Position numbers and translations under genes: made by a program
Part shown: positions 11,591 through 22,309 of the stretch, one piece after another
Layout of the letters: every line of letters begins with the position of its first letter
Position numbering within the stretch: the stretch's first letter is position 1
Origin: Syngnathus acus
Taxonomy: Eukaryota > Chordata > Actinopteri > Syngnathiformes > Syngnathidae
Direction of reading: 5' to 3'
Assembly: GCF_901709675.1 (NCBI RefSeq)
Contig: NC_051088.1
Location: forward strand, 124,001-188,000
DNA length: 64,000 nucleotides
Notes under the pieces: model-generated
What the model saw: only the letters and a program-made list of their open reading frames with translations
Told to the model about the DNA's origin: nothing
Databases searched by the model: none

Positions 11591-14279
11591 TAACGTCAGA
11601 TGTCCAACTCGGTGTCGCGTAGCCATGCCCGCGTCTCTGGTCCTAGGTCGAAGAGGCTGGCTTCCGAGGGTGGTCCATATAAGGGGCAGATGTTGATTAT
11701 ATGGTCGGCGGTCTGCTCAGGGTCACCACACTCGCATGCCGCACTGTCCGCCAAGCCCCACGTCTTCATTGATGACCCAAAGCGACCGACCCCAGTCCGT
11801 AGGCGGTTCAGCGTGGTCCATTGCCGGCGTGTTAGGTCGTCCCCTCCAATGGCGCCATCTCCTGGGTCCCAAATGTAGCGGTGGACTCGGGAGGGTCCGG
11901 CCGACTCCCACCCCTGCTTCCAAGCTGCTGCCAACCATGCATCTCTGGAGATGTCCTCAGAGGTGGAGTTGAGCATCTCTTGTGCTGCCTTGTTGTAGGG
12001 GTGGCGGGACTTGAGTCTGCTTGGTGGTGCTGGTGTTATTGTGGTGTTGTGCAAGATGTGCCAGTCATATTTTTGTGCCTTCCTGGCCAGGGCGAGGGTG
12101 GCAGCCTCCCGTCGGAGGCCGGCCGGTGCTATTCCCGCGAGGACCGGCAAGAGGGACACAGGAGTAGGTTTCAAGCATCTAGTTATTATCCGGAGGGAGG
12201 TATTAATAGCCACGTCGACCTTTCTCGCATGCGGGCTTCTGCTCCAGACTGGGCTGCAGTATTCTGCTGCAGAGAAGACCAGGGCTTGGGTGGATATTCG
12301 CAGCGTCTTAGCGGAGGCTCCCCAGGTTGTTCCAGCGAGGCGGCGGATCAGCGCGGCTCTGGATGTCACCTTGGCCTTGACTTCTTCCAGGTGTTGTTTG
12401 AAGGATAATGTCCGATCCAGACGCACTCCAAGGTACTTCGGGGCTTGCTGGACCTCCAGACATTTGTTGTCAACGCGCACCTCAAGTTCCCTCCTGGCTT
12501 CTCTGGTGCTAAGATGGTATGCCGCTGCGACTGTCTTTCCGACGCTGAGCTGTAGACGCCACCTCCGAAGGTATGCTACCAGTGTGCCCATGTCTTCATT
12601 AAGACCCTCTTCCATCGCCTTCCACGTTGGTCGGCTCAGCATGATGGCAAGGTCGTCTGCGTAGCCATACTTTCTCGATGCGGTATCAGGTAGGTCGTGG
12701 ATGTAAACATTGAACAACATCGGCGAGAGGACAGACCCCTGCGGTACCCCGTTCCTCAGTCTTCTGAGCCTACTGCACTGGCCACTGCTGGTCTGGAGGA
12801 TGAAGCTGCGGTTGGAAATTGTCTCCATGATGAACTTCACCATGTGCCGGTCTGGTATTGTCCTCAGCAGCTTCAGGTGGGGTCCCCGGTGCCACACGGT
12901 GTCATATGCAGCCGTCAGATCCAGGTACACTACCCCAGCTTTCTCACTGTCCTGGAAGCTGTCCTCGATGTCCTGACAGAGTAGTGTTACCTGGTCTGCT
13001 GTTGATCTTCCACGACGGAAACCAGCTTGTTCCCGTGGGAGCTGTGAGTCCACCACTGGCTCGATGCGGCTATGGATCATCTTCTCCAAGATCTTAAATG
13101 GGACATAGAGCAGCGAGATTGGTCTGTATGACTTAGGATCTTCTGCAGGTTTATTTGGCTTCGGCAGAGCTATGACAGAGGCACGGCGCCAAGTCTTTGG
13201 GAGCTTTAATCTCCGGTAGCATGATGTAAAGAAAGCACAGAGCCAACCAGATGTTGTTGTGCTCTGGTGGATGACAAACTCTGGGTGGATGTTGTCACGG
13301 CCAGGGGATTTGCCTGGCTTGAGCTTGCTCAAGGCCTCACTGAGTTCCTCTGCTGTGAATTCTCCCGAGAGGTTGGAATCGACACTGGCCGCTCCCGAGA
13401 GGCCAGACACCTCACACGATATCAGTCGGGCAAAAACTTTATCAACATCCGGGAAGCGGCCGTTCTTCAGGAGATGGGATGCAATGGCATTTGCTGTGAC
13501 TGGGCAGCTGTGGGGTGTTGTATTTCTGCCTGTGAGCTGGTTGATGGTCTGCCACGCCTTGCGACTAGAATGGGTGAAGTCGATTGATTCGACGACTTCT
13601 GTCCATCTGGCCCTACGGGTGATATCCAGCTTCTGGAGCAGTGCTGCTGCAGTCATGTCCACCTCTTCTCTGGAGCTAGCCCTCTGGTGATCACACAGAA
13701 GGCGGCTGCATTCCTTGTCCCAACCCGGGATGTAGTTCCTGTTATAGCCCCGTGGGATGGTCTTCTTTGCCGCACCCAGGAAGACCTGGCAGTAGGCTGC
13801 ATAGGCCGCATCCAGATCGGCTGTGTCTGGGTCTGGCAGGCCAGCTGACCTTCTTTCAGTCTCCTCAGCATACGACTCCCAGTTGGCCTTTCGGAAGTTC
13901 CATCGCTTGACGGGTTTCCCTGGTACCGGTTCCACCAGTGCTGGGACTTTAATGATGGATGGCCGGTGATGTGATCGGGGAAACCTATCCAGGATGCGTC
14001 TCTCCGGTTTCGGGTCTTTACTGTGGCAGATGGCGAGGGCCAGGTCCGGGTTGGTGGAGGTGTTCCAGCGTGCAGAGAAGAACGTTGGAGGCTCCTTGGG
14101 GTTGTACAGCAGCAGAGCATCAGTGTTGGAGGCCCATTCACTCAGCGCCACTCCATTAGGTGTTGTGTGGTTGTAACCCCAGTCTGTGTGCTGACAGTTG
14201 AAGTCACCTGCATAGATGGCAGGTGCAGTTATTGATGGGAGTGATGTCACGGACAGCTCCGATGGTGGGGGTTTGGGTT
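11591..14279 (-). mobile_element. I/Jockey-superfamily LINE, 5'-truncated, inserted in ERV B gag
   Basis: It lies between gag sequences that rejoin at CGACCTT on both sides (a short target-site duplication). The 3' end carries a brief A/G-rich tail (GAAAGAAAGAAG). The 5' end starts inside the endonuclease, as usual for incomplete reverse transcription. Confidence 0.8.
11596..14279 (-). pseudogene. I/Jockey-type LINE ORF2, N-truncated but otherwise open
   Basis: About 890 codons are open without a stop. The endonuclease C-terminal half (YAGDFNCQHTDWGY, SHHRPS) is followed by a reverse transcriptase with SYRPISLL, QAGFRRGRSTADQV, VVYLDLTAAYDTVWH, NGVPQGSVLSPMLFN, catalytic GYADDLAIM and KYLGVRLDRTLSF. 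An RNase H-like or linker region follows, ending in a Cys/His motif (CECGDPEQTADHIINIC). That ending is typical of Jockey/I-group elements, best known from arthropods, and differs from the other LINEs here. The missing endonuclease N-terminus makes it inactive. Confidence 0.85.
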
Positions 14280-14284
14280 AGGGG

Positions 14285-14773
14285 AGCCTGCCAGCTCGAG
14301 CTCGACGACCTTGTTGGCCTCTACCTCTTCCTCTGGCCTGCTGGGACCCATGAAAGAAGACTGTTGTATCTTCATCTAGGTCAACATCATCATCATCACC
14401 TAGATGAAATACATCAGAACTTTTGCCTCTTTTGATCACTTTTTCAGCATGTCTGGCCCATTGCATAGTTGTTGTCACACTTGCAATATCTACTTCCACC
14501 AAATGTTTCCTCACCCAGTTGCCGAAGTCGGGGGGGGGGGGGGGAAACAGTGATGAGCACGTTTTTAAGACGTTGCTGATAAGCACTCTCAGCTGCATCA
14601 TTGAATGGGGTGCCACTATGCACCCTGAATTCTTTTTCAAATCTTAAGCGAAAATCATCAGTATCTTCCCCAGGCTTCTGTTTTATTCCTGCCAAATGAC
14701 CATAATTCGCTCGTCTTCGAAATATAGTTCGCATTCTTTGCACAAGATCTCTCTTGTGAAGCCTTCAACCACA
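14285..14773 (-). pseudogene. ERV B gag, capsid segment
   Basis: Frames encode a major-homology-like stretch (KQKPGEDTDDFRLRFEKEF), then VHSGTPFNDAAESAYQQ and an acidic stretch matching copy C. A G-run at 14530-14541 and frameshifts break it. This segment retains capsid sequence that copy C has lost. Confidence 0.8.
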
Positions 14774-14781
14774 GTCTAGCA

Positions 14782-16101
14782 CAGGGGTGGGCAAACTACG
14801 GCCCGCGGGCCACATCCGGCCCACGGGACCGTTTAATCCGGCCCGCCAACCCTGAATTAATTGTATTATTAAACTTTTTTTTTTGGTCATTTTGCCTGCA
14901 ATGACTGCGTTTCCCCAGTAGATGGGGAACCGCTCGCCTGCGCATTTACTACCGGAAGCCGTGTCAGAAAGCTCGGTGCACACTCACAAGTGCGTGCACG
15001 TACTCAGTAGTACGGACATGGCGCACTCGCGCTCAATTTGTATCAGTCCCGAATTTAGAGTGTGGGCTGTGACGACAGCATTCTTGTAATTCGCGCTTTC
15101 AGATACAGTTTTACGTTAAAGCCACCCACAAACCTTCCCCTGGAATCCTTCTATTAAAATGAGTCGCCCAAGGAAAAGCAAGGTGGACACAGTGCCGAGT
15201 GTTTAAAAAAAGAGTGGCCAATTTGGCTCGACGTACGCGACGTGACGTTCAGCCACGTCAACATCAACCCGTCACAGATCGAGGTAAACGGACCAACACC
15301 TCGGATCTCTCCTAAGAATTGCCACAACAAATTTGACTCCAGACTATGACGCACTAGCAAAAAAGGGAGACCAACAACACTGTTCCCACTGAAAATGAAG
15401 GGGAGGCTCTCAAGTTTGTTGTAAAAAAATGCATTTTGAATATGATTTGTACACATAGCAGGGATTGAAGCTAGCGACCATTCTCATTTTCAAACAATGC
15501 AGGATGCTCAAGGACATTGATGCACCACCTGTTTGCGACTAATCTTAACCTGTAAAGTTCTTAAGGCTTACTTTAAGGAAGTGTTTCCCGTTTCCTCACC
15601 TCTGTTACCAGATGTTTGTGAGTTAAAACTCTGCTCTGATTTTCAGATACCCCTCACCGTGTTGCCGTTTTGATTACTTTATTTGGATGTATGCTTTCAC
15701 CGATTCTTCAAGATGATATATTTGGTCAGAATGTTTGCCGTTTGATGTGATCTCATAAGATAAACATCTTTCATTAATCTGACCTGCAGGCAACTGAAGT
15801 GATGGAGACTGTTATTCATAATAACAGTGTCGTATTTTATGAGAATCACTGATAGCAGTTTTTTAGTGAATTTTTTTTTTTTTTTTTAATGCTGTTAATA
15901 AATGCATTTGTTTTCAAAAAACTTGTTTGGAATATCCATGCTTTACTACCTACTAAAGGCCAAAATCTTTTATGCAATGACCTTTACAGGTCGCTTATAT
16001 TACTTCACACAAACACTACGTCCATCTGCTCCTGGTTCGGCCCTCCGGTCCAAATTTAGAACCCAGTTCGGCCCGCGAGTCAAAAAGTTTGCCCATCCCT
16101 G
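14782..16101 (+). mobile_element. hAT transposon, degenerate, inserted in ERV B gag
   Basis: Ends CAGGGGTGGGCAAACT and AGTTTGCCCATCCCTG are inverted. The 8-bp target-site duplication GTCTAGCA is at 14774-14781 and 16102-16109. Inside, from about 15160 on the plus strand, MSRPRKSKVDT begins a hAT/ZBED-type transposase that soon meets stops; most of the catalytic domain is gone. A related right end recurs at 63713-64000. Confidence 0.9.
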
Positions 16102-16109
16102 GTCTAGCA

Positions 16110-16334
16110 CAATTCAACTCTCTCTTTTCTTTTCTTTTTCAGTCCCTTTGTTTTCCTATCTACACTCTCCTCCAAAACATCAACCACTATCTTCCACACT
16201 TCAACTTTCAACTTCCCTTCTACTCCATACTTTTTCTTCCACTTTGGCATGTATTGCATACAATTAAGAAATTTACACGCCATGTACTTCTCATCTCCTT
16301 CAAGAGCTAGGGATTTACCGGTTTTGTTTCCCAT
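16110..16334 (-). pseudogene. ERV B gag, matrix segment
   Basis: It starts with MGNK (myristoylation context) at 16334 and stays open for 75 codons to the hAT insertion. It is almost identical to the first 75 residues of the gag at 33297. An upstream in-frame ATG at 16358 exists, but the Gly-2 start is the retroviral one. Confidence 0.85.
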
Positions 16335-16945
16335 CTTAATTTGGTATTTTAGGTTCATACAATTTTTTATTTTTTTTAATTTTCTTTGAGGATCCTCAAC
16401 GCAGGTTTAAATTGACCTTCCACCAATTTCTCTTTGCAGTCAATTTATCCTACCAGTCGCACTCTCAACCACACAAACTCCAGCGCTTTTTATCTTTAGG
16501 CCTATCCAGGATGGGTGTAAAACCCTCCCAAACAGCTTGGAAGAACGGACAAAAAAAAAAGAATCTACGCCCTTCTTCAATTAGGAAAAAGAGACTCTGT
16601 CTTTTCTTAGCCCGTTCCTTCCACTGGGACTAGAATCCCAGCTGTTTCATAGCTTGGAAAAACCAAAGCCGTATCTCATAGCCCGGACAAACCAAAGCCG
16701 TATCTCATAGCTAGGACAAACCAAAGCCGTATCAGCGCTTTTTTCTTTAACTTACTTGTCCCCTGGTTCGTTGCACTGCCGGATCCCGTCAATCCACCTC
16801 TGTCAGACGAAGGCAGACCTAAGACGCTGGCCCAGCGAAGAATTTCCTTCCCAGGTCTTTCTTTACCAGGTCCTCCTAATGGACGCTGGCCCGTCGACGG
16901 TGTACAGCGCGTCGTCCTCCGTCAGCCAGATGGCGGGTATGAGGG
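16335..16945 (-). other. ERV B leader with a short tandem repeat
   Basis: This is the untranslated leader between primer binding site and gag. At about 16640-16735 a unit of about 33 bp containing GACAAACCAAAGCCGTATC is repeated three times. Leaders of this class usually hold packaging signals; none can be assigned here. Confidence 0.55.
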
Positions 16946-16963
16946 TCCCGGGTTTCGGCACCA
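16946..16963 (-). promoter_or_regulatory. ERV B primer binding site, tRNA-Phe
   Basis: The same 18-base tRNA-Phe complement as in copies A and C, three bases inside the LTR. Confidence 0.9.
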
Positions 16964-16966
16964 AAA

Positions 16967-17394
16967 TGTTAGGGTAGTGCTCACTCTAACTTATTTTGCA
17001 AGAACCACACTGGAGACAAGTTAGTCGTTTCAGACACCTGCAGGTGGAGAGTTCACTCGTCGCTGTAAACAACAGCGATGGTCGAATGAAGTCTGACTCA
17101 GGCCTCATCAGGTGCATATTTATTGAGAGAAACAGAGTGGGGTTGAAAGTGGGGGTGTGGGAACACAGGATGGGGTGAAGGCGCTTCCCTGCTGATCAAA
17201 GCATAGCAGGGGGCCTTTTACGACTTTGTGTAAACAAAGCAACTTTGATTGCTTCCTCTGCAGCTAGTCAATCAGGTGAAAAGATCTTAGCACTTTGGTC
17301 TACTACTTTTGGTAAGACAGGACAAGCTAGGTAAATTATTACAGGTTACATTCCAACATAATCATACGATGAAGATATTCTGCAAACCCTAACA
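16967..17394 (-). repeat. ERV B 5' LTR (subtype 1)
   Basis: It is 428 bp, TGTTAGGGTTT...CCCTAACA on the minus strand, close to the copy C LTRs in length and sequence. It contains an AATAAA-type signal (CTCAATAAATATGC on the minus strand). Confidence 0.85.
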
Positions 17395-17917
17395 GGCACG
17401 CTCAAACATGGCGAATAAAAAACTCTTGAATCTTGAATATGCAAACTCCACACAGGGAGGGCCGGGGGTGGAATCGAACCCGCACCCTCCTACCTGTGAG
17501 GCGGTTGTGCTAACCAGTGCCTACCGAACCGCCTCATCCTAGAGATGTAGTCTACGATTCACTGACAATGATAATAAAGCAAATTCTGATTCTGATGTAT
17601 CCAATGACTGTCCAATTTCATGCAGTGAGCCCCAACTCACTGTACAAAGCAGTTTACGCTCAGCATCCAACTGTGTAAATGCGCTGACACTGTGGGCAAT
17701 AAGAAGGGTACCTGACATAAAAAGACATTCTTAACAAAAGATCAAAGGTGTTCTAGGGAATTTTAGTCTATGGATGTAGACCCGACAGAAGTACATATGC
17801 ATTTCACTACTTTTTGCTCAGAGACAGGGCTTTTGGGAGAAGCTGAGCTTCCGTTGCAGTCTGAGAGCAATCAACACTAGTATAGATGTTCATATTAAAT
17901 CATCACCTACCTTACAC
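17395..17917. repeat. SINE head and LINE-tail fragments left of receptor exon 3
   Basis: 17439-17540 matches the promoter end of the SINE at 52427-52782 (minus orientation; GGTGGAATCGAACCCGC is the inverted B box). At about 17570-17598 AATAAAGCAAATTCTGATTCTGAT resembles a CR1/L2-type LINE 3' tail. Nothing is recognised in 17600-17917. Confidence 0.5.
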
Positions 17918-18139
17918 GCAGATAGTGTACACTAGTGCTAATGCTAACAACGTGCAGTTGAGCTGCCGTTCCAGCGCCTCGTGATCATGTCGCTTATGAC
18001 TGGAAGATGGGTTATCATGGCTACACTGTTTGTGAGCAGAGCTGGAGTCACTGTGCATGTTGCGGGTCGCCATTTGGCAGAGGACGGTGAAGAGCACGGG
18101 CCGGCAGAAGTAACAGCCAAAAGTCCACCACAAGCGGGC
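17918..18139 (-). CDS. gpr37l1: GPR37/GPR37L1-like receptor, exon 3 (end uncertain)
   Basis: It follows a pyrimidine-rich acceptor (TTTTCCCAG) at 18140 and starts in phase with exon 2 (HQ-ARLWWTFGCYFC). It encodes TM5, a His/Ser-rich intracellular loop 3 and the start of TM6 (QLNCTLLALALVYTIC). The frame meets a stop just after TGC at 17918. A weak GTGTAAGG donor there is the likeliest exon end. Nothing encoding the next family motif (PENxCN) or TM7 was found from 17917 down to position 1. The last exon(s) must lie further left, or the gene is truncated. Confidence 0.75.
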
Positions 18140-19404
18140 CTGGGAAAAGTATCAAGATAACACTCTGCCAGTACTGAAAAACCAAGGTTTTTATAGTAAA
18201 CAAAAACAAATGAATATGTTTAATTAATGACAACAAACTGAAAGTATATTTCATGTTTATAAAACTTACCATAATTACAGCTGTGAGCGTAGGGCCCATG
18301 AATATATTTAGTTAATGACAACAAACTGAAACTATATTTTATGTTTATAAAACTTACCATAATCACGGCTGCGAGCTACTACAAAGGGCCAGCCTGTACG
18401 TGTTAGGGAACTGGCATGTAAGGATACAGGCACATTGGAATTGGAATTTTTTGAAAATGAATGCAAATGAATACATCAGAATAAAAAATAGTTCAATATG
18501 ACTTCTATAAAGGGCAAAAATGTGGCAAAATTTTAAAGCAGCACCTGCAACACCTGCCACTCGACCACGCCCCTAATCAAGAAATCACCCACACCTGTCA
18601 CTGGCTTATTAGTCTCCCTATTTAAAGCCATCCAGTCACTCCTTAGTGATGCCACTCGTTTGCACACTGTGTCCTGTCCGCCTGACTCCCATTGCCGACC
18701 TAGCCCGGTCTCGCCTTGCTTGCGTCCTGACCACCTGCCGTTACTGACCTCGTCTTGCTCGCCGCCTGTCCCGGCCGCCTGCTCGTCCTAAACTCCTCTA
18801 CGCGCTGCCCTGCTGCGCGCACGCCCTGCCCTACTGCGTGCTTGCTCTGCTGCTTTTCCCACCAGGGGGTGTCCAGCCCTCAGCCAGCCACAGAGACGTG
18901 CTCGAACGCGACACCGCCCGTCACGTCCGCCAGCCATCACCCAGCGACGCCAGCGCACCAACTTGACCACGGCTCCGGCGCTACACCGTCTCTTCCCCTT
19001 CAACAATAAAGTCTGTGTCGCTCTGCATCTGGTTTTACTGCCTGATCCGTCACAAGTTCAGAGTGTAATGTTTGTAGTCAAAGCAAACCCAAATTTCAAG
19101 TACACTCAACATTTTTCTAATTGTGCATGATGACTTGAAAATATTGCAGGGCCCAATGAGTGTGCAAATTTTGGTGAGTTTTGATGTATAGTTAGGCCCC
19201 CAAAAAATGCAATTCATTGTGGCAAAATTAATAGAAAATCACAAGAAGACTTTTTACAAAAACAACAGAGGCCTCTTTGTGGTTGCTGCTCAGGAACCAA
19301 TAAAAACTGACCAACTGAAAATCTAAATCTCGTACAACCTGGTTGTAAACATATTCACAGCCTCTGGGTGGGTGTGTCGACTGACAAAGTGGGTATGGTC
19401 TCAC
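18140..19404 (-). other. Receptor intron 2 with a tandem duplication and a solo LTR
   Basis: It is a 1,265-bp GT-AG intron. An imperfect tandem duplication of about 90 bp lies at about 18205-18385; each copy carries AATGACAACAAACTGAAA and AACTTACCATAAT. The middle is an LTR-like block (18546-19054). I see nothing else in 19055-19404. Confidence 0.6.
18546..19054 (+). repeat. Probable Gypsy-type solo LTR
   Basis: The C-rich sequence has a TATTTAAAG TATA-like box near 18620, an AATAAA polyadenylation signal near 19005 and a GTCACA end. This is the layout of fish Gypsy LTRs such as the one at 54301-54736. The left boundary is approximate and no target-site duplication was resolved. Confidence 0.5.
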
Positions 19405-19707
19405 CTGATGATACCTGTGTAGCAGCGAGTGTAGGGAGTCCGGCAGGAGGAGGGATGGAGGTGAGGAGACACTGCTGGAGCAGGAATCAGTGGTGGTGGC
19501 GGTGGTGGTGGTCCTTGCAACTTGCCATAAAAAGAGCTCAGGACTCGCCAGCAGCACCGCGGCGACCCATACCATGGCCAGCTTGATCAGCACCGAGCGA
19601 CAACGCTCCACACGCCGCATCTTTGATTGTGAAGAGCTGGTGGCGGCGTGGAAACGGTTTATTCCCAGAGTGCACAGTGTGAAGGAAGTGACACCCAGAG
19701 ACACAAC
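19405..19707 (-). CDS. gpr37l1: GPR37/GPR37L1-like receptor, exon 2
   Basis: The exon is 303 bp (101 codons, phase 0), from a CTCTCAG acceptor at 19708-19714 to a CAG|GTGAGA donor after 19405. It encodes the rest of TM3 (SLGVTSFTLCTLGINRF, where INRF replaces the canonical DRY motif as in this family). It also encodes intracellular loop 2, TM4 (about KLAMVWVAAVLLASPELFLW) and extracellular loop 2 with a Cys (TDSC). The join with exon 1 reads PYME-VVSLGVT, matching the known junction context of GPR37 genes. There are no stops or frameshifts. A Ser/Thr-rich stretch in loop 2 looks lineage-specific. Read-through past the donor gives only an unrelated tail, so the donor marks the true end. Confidence 0.85.
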
Positions 19708-20068
19708 CTGAGAGATACCACGGGCAGTAGATCAATCGCCAATGTCAGTATTTAAGCATGATGATGACATTTAACACGCTTACAAAAAGCATCCCAAAAG
19801 ACCACATTCACACAAGATTCTGTTGACACAAGATCATGGCCTACTACATGCCTTAATGCCTCAGCCCAAAGCGATTATTCAGCTGACATTAGCTGTTTTT
19901 TGTATCAGTATCAGCACATTACACATTAAGTCAAACATTGCATACCCCTCCACACACAAACATTCCAATGTTCTGCCTCCAATTCTTATCATCCTGCGTG
20001 TTGAGGTACCAAAAAAGAATGACTAAAATCCCTGTAAATGGCGGTATCAGCACAGCAATTAAGTAGAA

Positions 20069-20267
20069 CAGGGGTCTCAAACTCCAGTCCTCGGGGGCCG
20101 CATTCCTACGTTTTCCAAGTTTCCCTCGTTAAACACACCTGATTCAAATGATCAGTTCATCCTCACGTTCTGCAGGAGCCTGATAATTGAATCAGGTGTG
20201 TTTAACGAGGGAAACTTGGAAAACATGTAGGAATGCGGCCCCCGAGGACTGGAGTTTGAGACCCCTG
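20069..20267. mobile_element. Palindromic hAT MITE
   Basis: The 199-bp element has near-complete dyad symmetry. It starts CAGGGGTCTCAAACTCC and ends GGAGTTTGAGACCCCTG, with the 8-bp target-site duplication AAGTAGAA at 20061-20068 and 20268-20275. A partial copy lies in the ERV C leader. Confidence 0.9.
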
Positions 20268-20453
20268 AAGTAGAATATAAAGATCAACTCACAAATCTCG
20301 GCTTGTCATCACAATTACCAATCACCAGCTTTGCCACAGATGTTAGTATATGACCGCAAACGAGAGGAGGTATTTGAGTCGACAGGATAACACGACGAAC
20401 CTCCCCAGCGGCGGCTAGCTAGCATCGAGGCCCAGCAGCGGCTTCCTCTAGCC

Positions 20454-21130
20454 CAGTCCTTCTCAAATAGTGGGGCGCGGAGCGATGCCAGGGGGGGGGC
20501 ATGTGACCTCGGGAACATACTTTTTTTGGCGTACTAGAATGAAGTGTAATTGCACATCCACTCAGTGGGTGGGAGTGGCGCACTCATTTTCAGAGTTTGC
20601 GCAGGGAGTTGCGGTATTTTTGCACCAAACAAGAGCACACAGCACAGAGCAAGAGATGTAAAAATTCAACGAACAAACTCTTCAGCAACACAATGAAAAA
20701 ATATTTGATAGGAGTGAAAAGAAAGGCGGAGAGGGACACAGATAATGAGACAAACGTAAGTCTCCCGAAAGCCAAGACAAGGAAATATGACCAAGCGTAT
20801 GTAGCGCTTGGCTTCACTGTTACTACGGTGGGAGACGAGGAAAGACTGGTATGTTCAAGGTATGTTTAAAAATGTTGGCAGCGGACAGTATGAAGCCAAA
20901 TAAATTAAGGCGGCACTTAAAGTCATTGTACCCCAATCACGCTGATAAGCCGCTTGAATTTTTTCAGCGAAAACGTGCCGAATATTGCCAACAATCGTCC
21001 CGCTTTGTGAGTGCTACTTCAGTAAACCAGCGAGCACTGTTCGCATTGTATAAAGTGGCATACCAAATTGCTCAGTGCAAAAAAAAAACACCATAGCAGA
21101 GGAACTGATACTCCCTGCAGCACCACGCCT
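20454..21130 (+). mobile_element. hAT transposon 5' part with BED-finger transposase remnant
   Basis: The end CAGTCCTTCTCAAATAGTGG is hAT-like. From the ATG at 20693 it encodes a ZBED5-like transposase N-terminus: a basic start, KYDQAYVALGFTVTTVGDEE, and a BED zinc finger whose Cys pair and His pair (HLKSLYPNH) lie in different frames because of a frameshift near 20855. PLEFFQRKRAEYCQQSSRF and a stop at 21094 follow. The catalytic domain is absent here. Confidence 0.75.
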
Positions 21131-21969
21131 CCCTTGCCAACATGAAAAGGGGAAAAACAAATTCAATTGTTTTTATTATAAAGTCATTTTCCTTTTAATT
21201 TCAATAGTTTTGTATCATTTTGAACCAAAATCACTGAATTTTTATAGTTATTTTAAAACCGAAGACGATTCGGTCGGAGGAGCCAACTTCCTGCCTCGCC
21301 TCCTCTGAGGATTGCGTAATCACACGGCTGCCTATGTTGACAGGCTATGCAGTTAGACTGAACTGCTCTCTGTCTTTATGTCGCTGTTTAAGTGTTCAAA
21401 CACTGTGGGTATATTAACTAATTTTCGTAGTTGATGTATATAATATGTAATGTTTTTTGTCATCTGTCTGTAACGTCGTGTTTCTTTAGATGAACAAAAC
21501 GGCTTTGAACAGAGACCTTACGGAGGCTACGAAAAAAAGGTTCTCCAGCCTTATGGCAGGGAGTGCTAGTGATCCCGGGATGCTTCATGCACCTCCCTGT
21601 AGAATAAGAGATCTCCAGTTCAAATTTACAGTGAACAACTGAGGAGCAGTCCTCCATTTATTTCGTTTTACATTCGTTTTTTTTTTTCTCCGTTTTTACA
21701 TTTCGTTTTACAATGGAGGATTACATATCCAAACGATTTTCAACTATGGATTTTCGGTCGAAGCAGAAGGTCATCAGTAAAGGAAGACCAACTCCGAAGT
21801 TAAAAGGTTTGATTCGGACAACGGGACTTCGGAGCATGTCTTTTCAAATGGAGTGGTACGCACGATAGAAAACAAGTTTTTGATTCCATGTGCTTTCTTG
21901 AGTGTTTTTATGTGTGAAGACTGCTGCTATGAGATTTTAATTAAAATAGTTCAAATTAAATAATGAATA
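21131..21969. other. Unassigned repeat-like sequence
   Basis: No coding frame or recognisable element. AT-rich sequence with T-runs near 21677 occurs downstream of the hAT fragment. Confidence 0.3.
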
Positions 21970-22290
21970 AGCCACACTAGAGCAGCGTTCCCCAACCTTT
22001 TTTGTGACACGGTTAGGTGCCGGACAAATTTTACCGGGAAAGGGGGGGGGGGTGTTGACGTCAGTGCCTCCCCAGTCATGAACCTCACCGCACGTCACTG
22101 GCCTGCAGCATTAGACATCGTCTCTGTCATTCTGGACGCGTGAAAAACTGTCCCTCTGTCCAATTACTCTGTCGCCAGACGTATAAATGACATTGCCAAC
22201 GATCTCAAAGAACAGCTGGTCGAGAAACTCAAAGACAAAAGTTTTGCCTTACAGTTTGATGAAGCAACTGACAGCAACAAAGACTGTTGT
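21970..22290 (+). mobile_element. hAT fragment with transposase stub
   Basis: CAGCGTTCCCCAACC (21975) resembles the ends of the hAT at 44841. At 22187-22285 one frame reads DIANDLKEQLVEKLKDKSFALQFDEATDS, the start of the catalytic domain (first Asp region) of a ZBED5-like hAT transposase. A (TTG)n run then truncates it. Confidence 0.6.
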
Positions 22291-22309
22291 TGTTGTTGTT
22301 GTTGTAAAT

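Larger units (their letters stand above)
5836..17394 (-). mobile_element. Endogenous retrovirus copy B, broken by three insertions
   Basis: Minus-strand order: LTR 16967-17394, primer binding site 16946-16963, leader, gag from 16334 split by a hAT (14782-16101), an I/Jockey-type LINE (about 11591-14279) and an L2 LINE (7541-11449). A short degenerate region and the integrase C-terminus (6182-5871) follow, ending at the LTR 5442-5835. Removing the insertions leaves roughly 3.6 kb with gag and the pol end only; reverse transcriptase and env are absent. Confidence 0.75.

Noticed and set aside
12011-12664. 217-residue plus-strand frame
   Set aside because: Antisense shadow of the I/Jockey-type LINE ORF.
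18205-18385. Possible extra receptor exon (GTAAGTTTTATAAAC donor-like sites in both tandem copies)
   Set aside because: Exon 2 and exon 3 join in phase with full family similarity, leaving no room for another coding exon.
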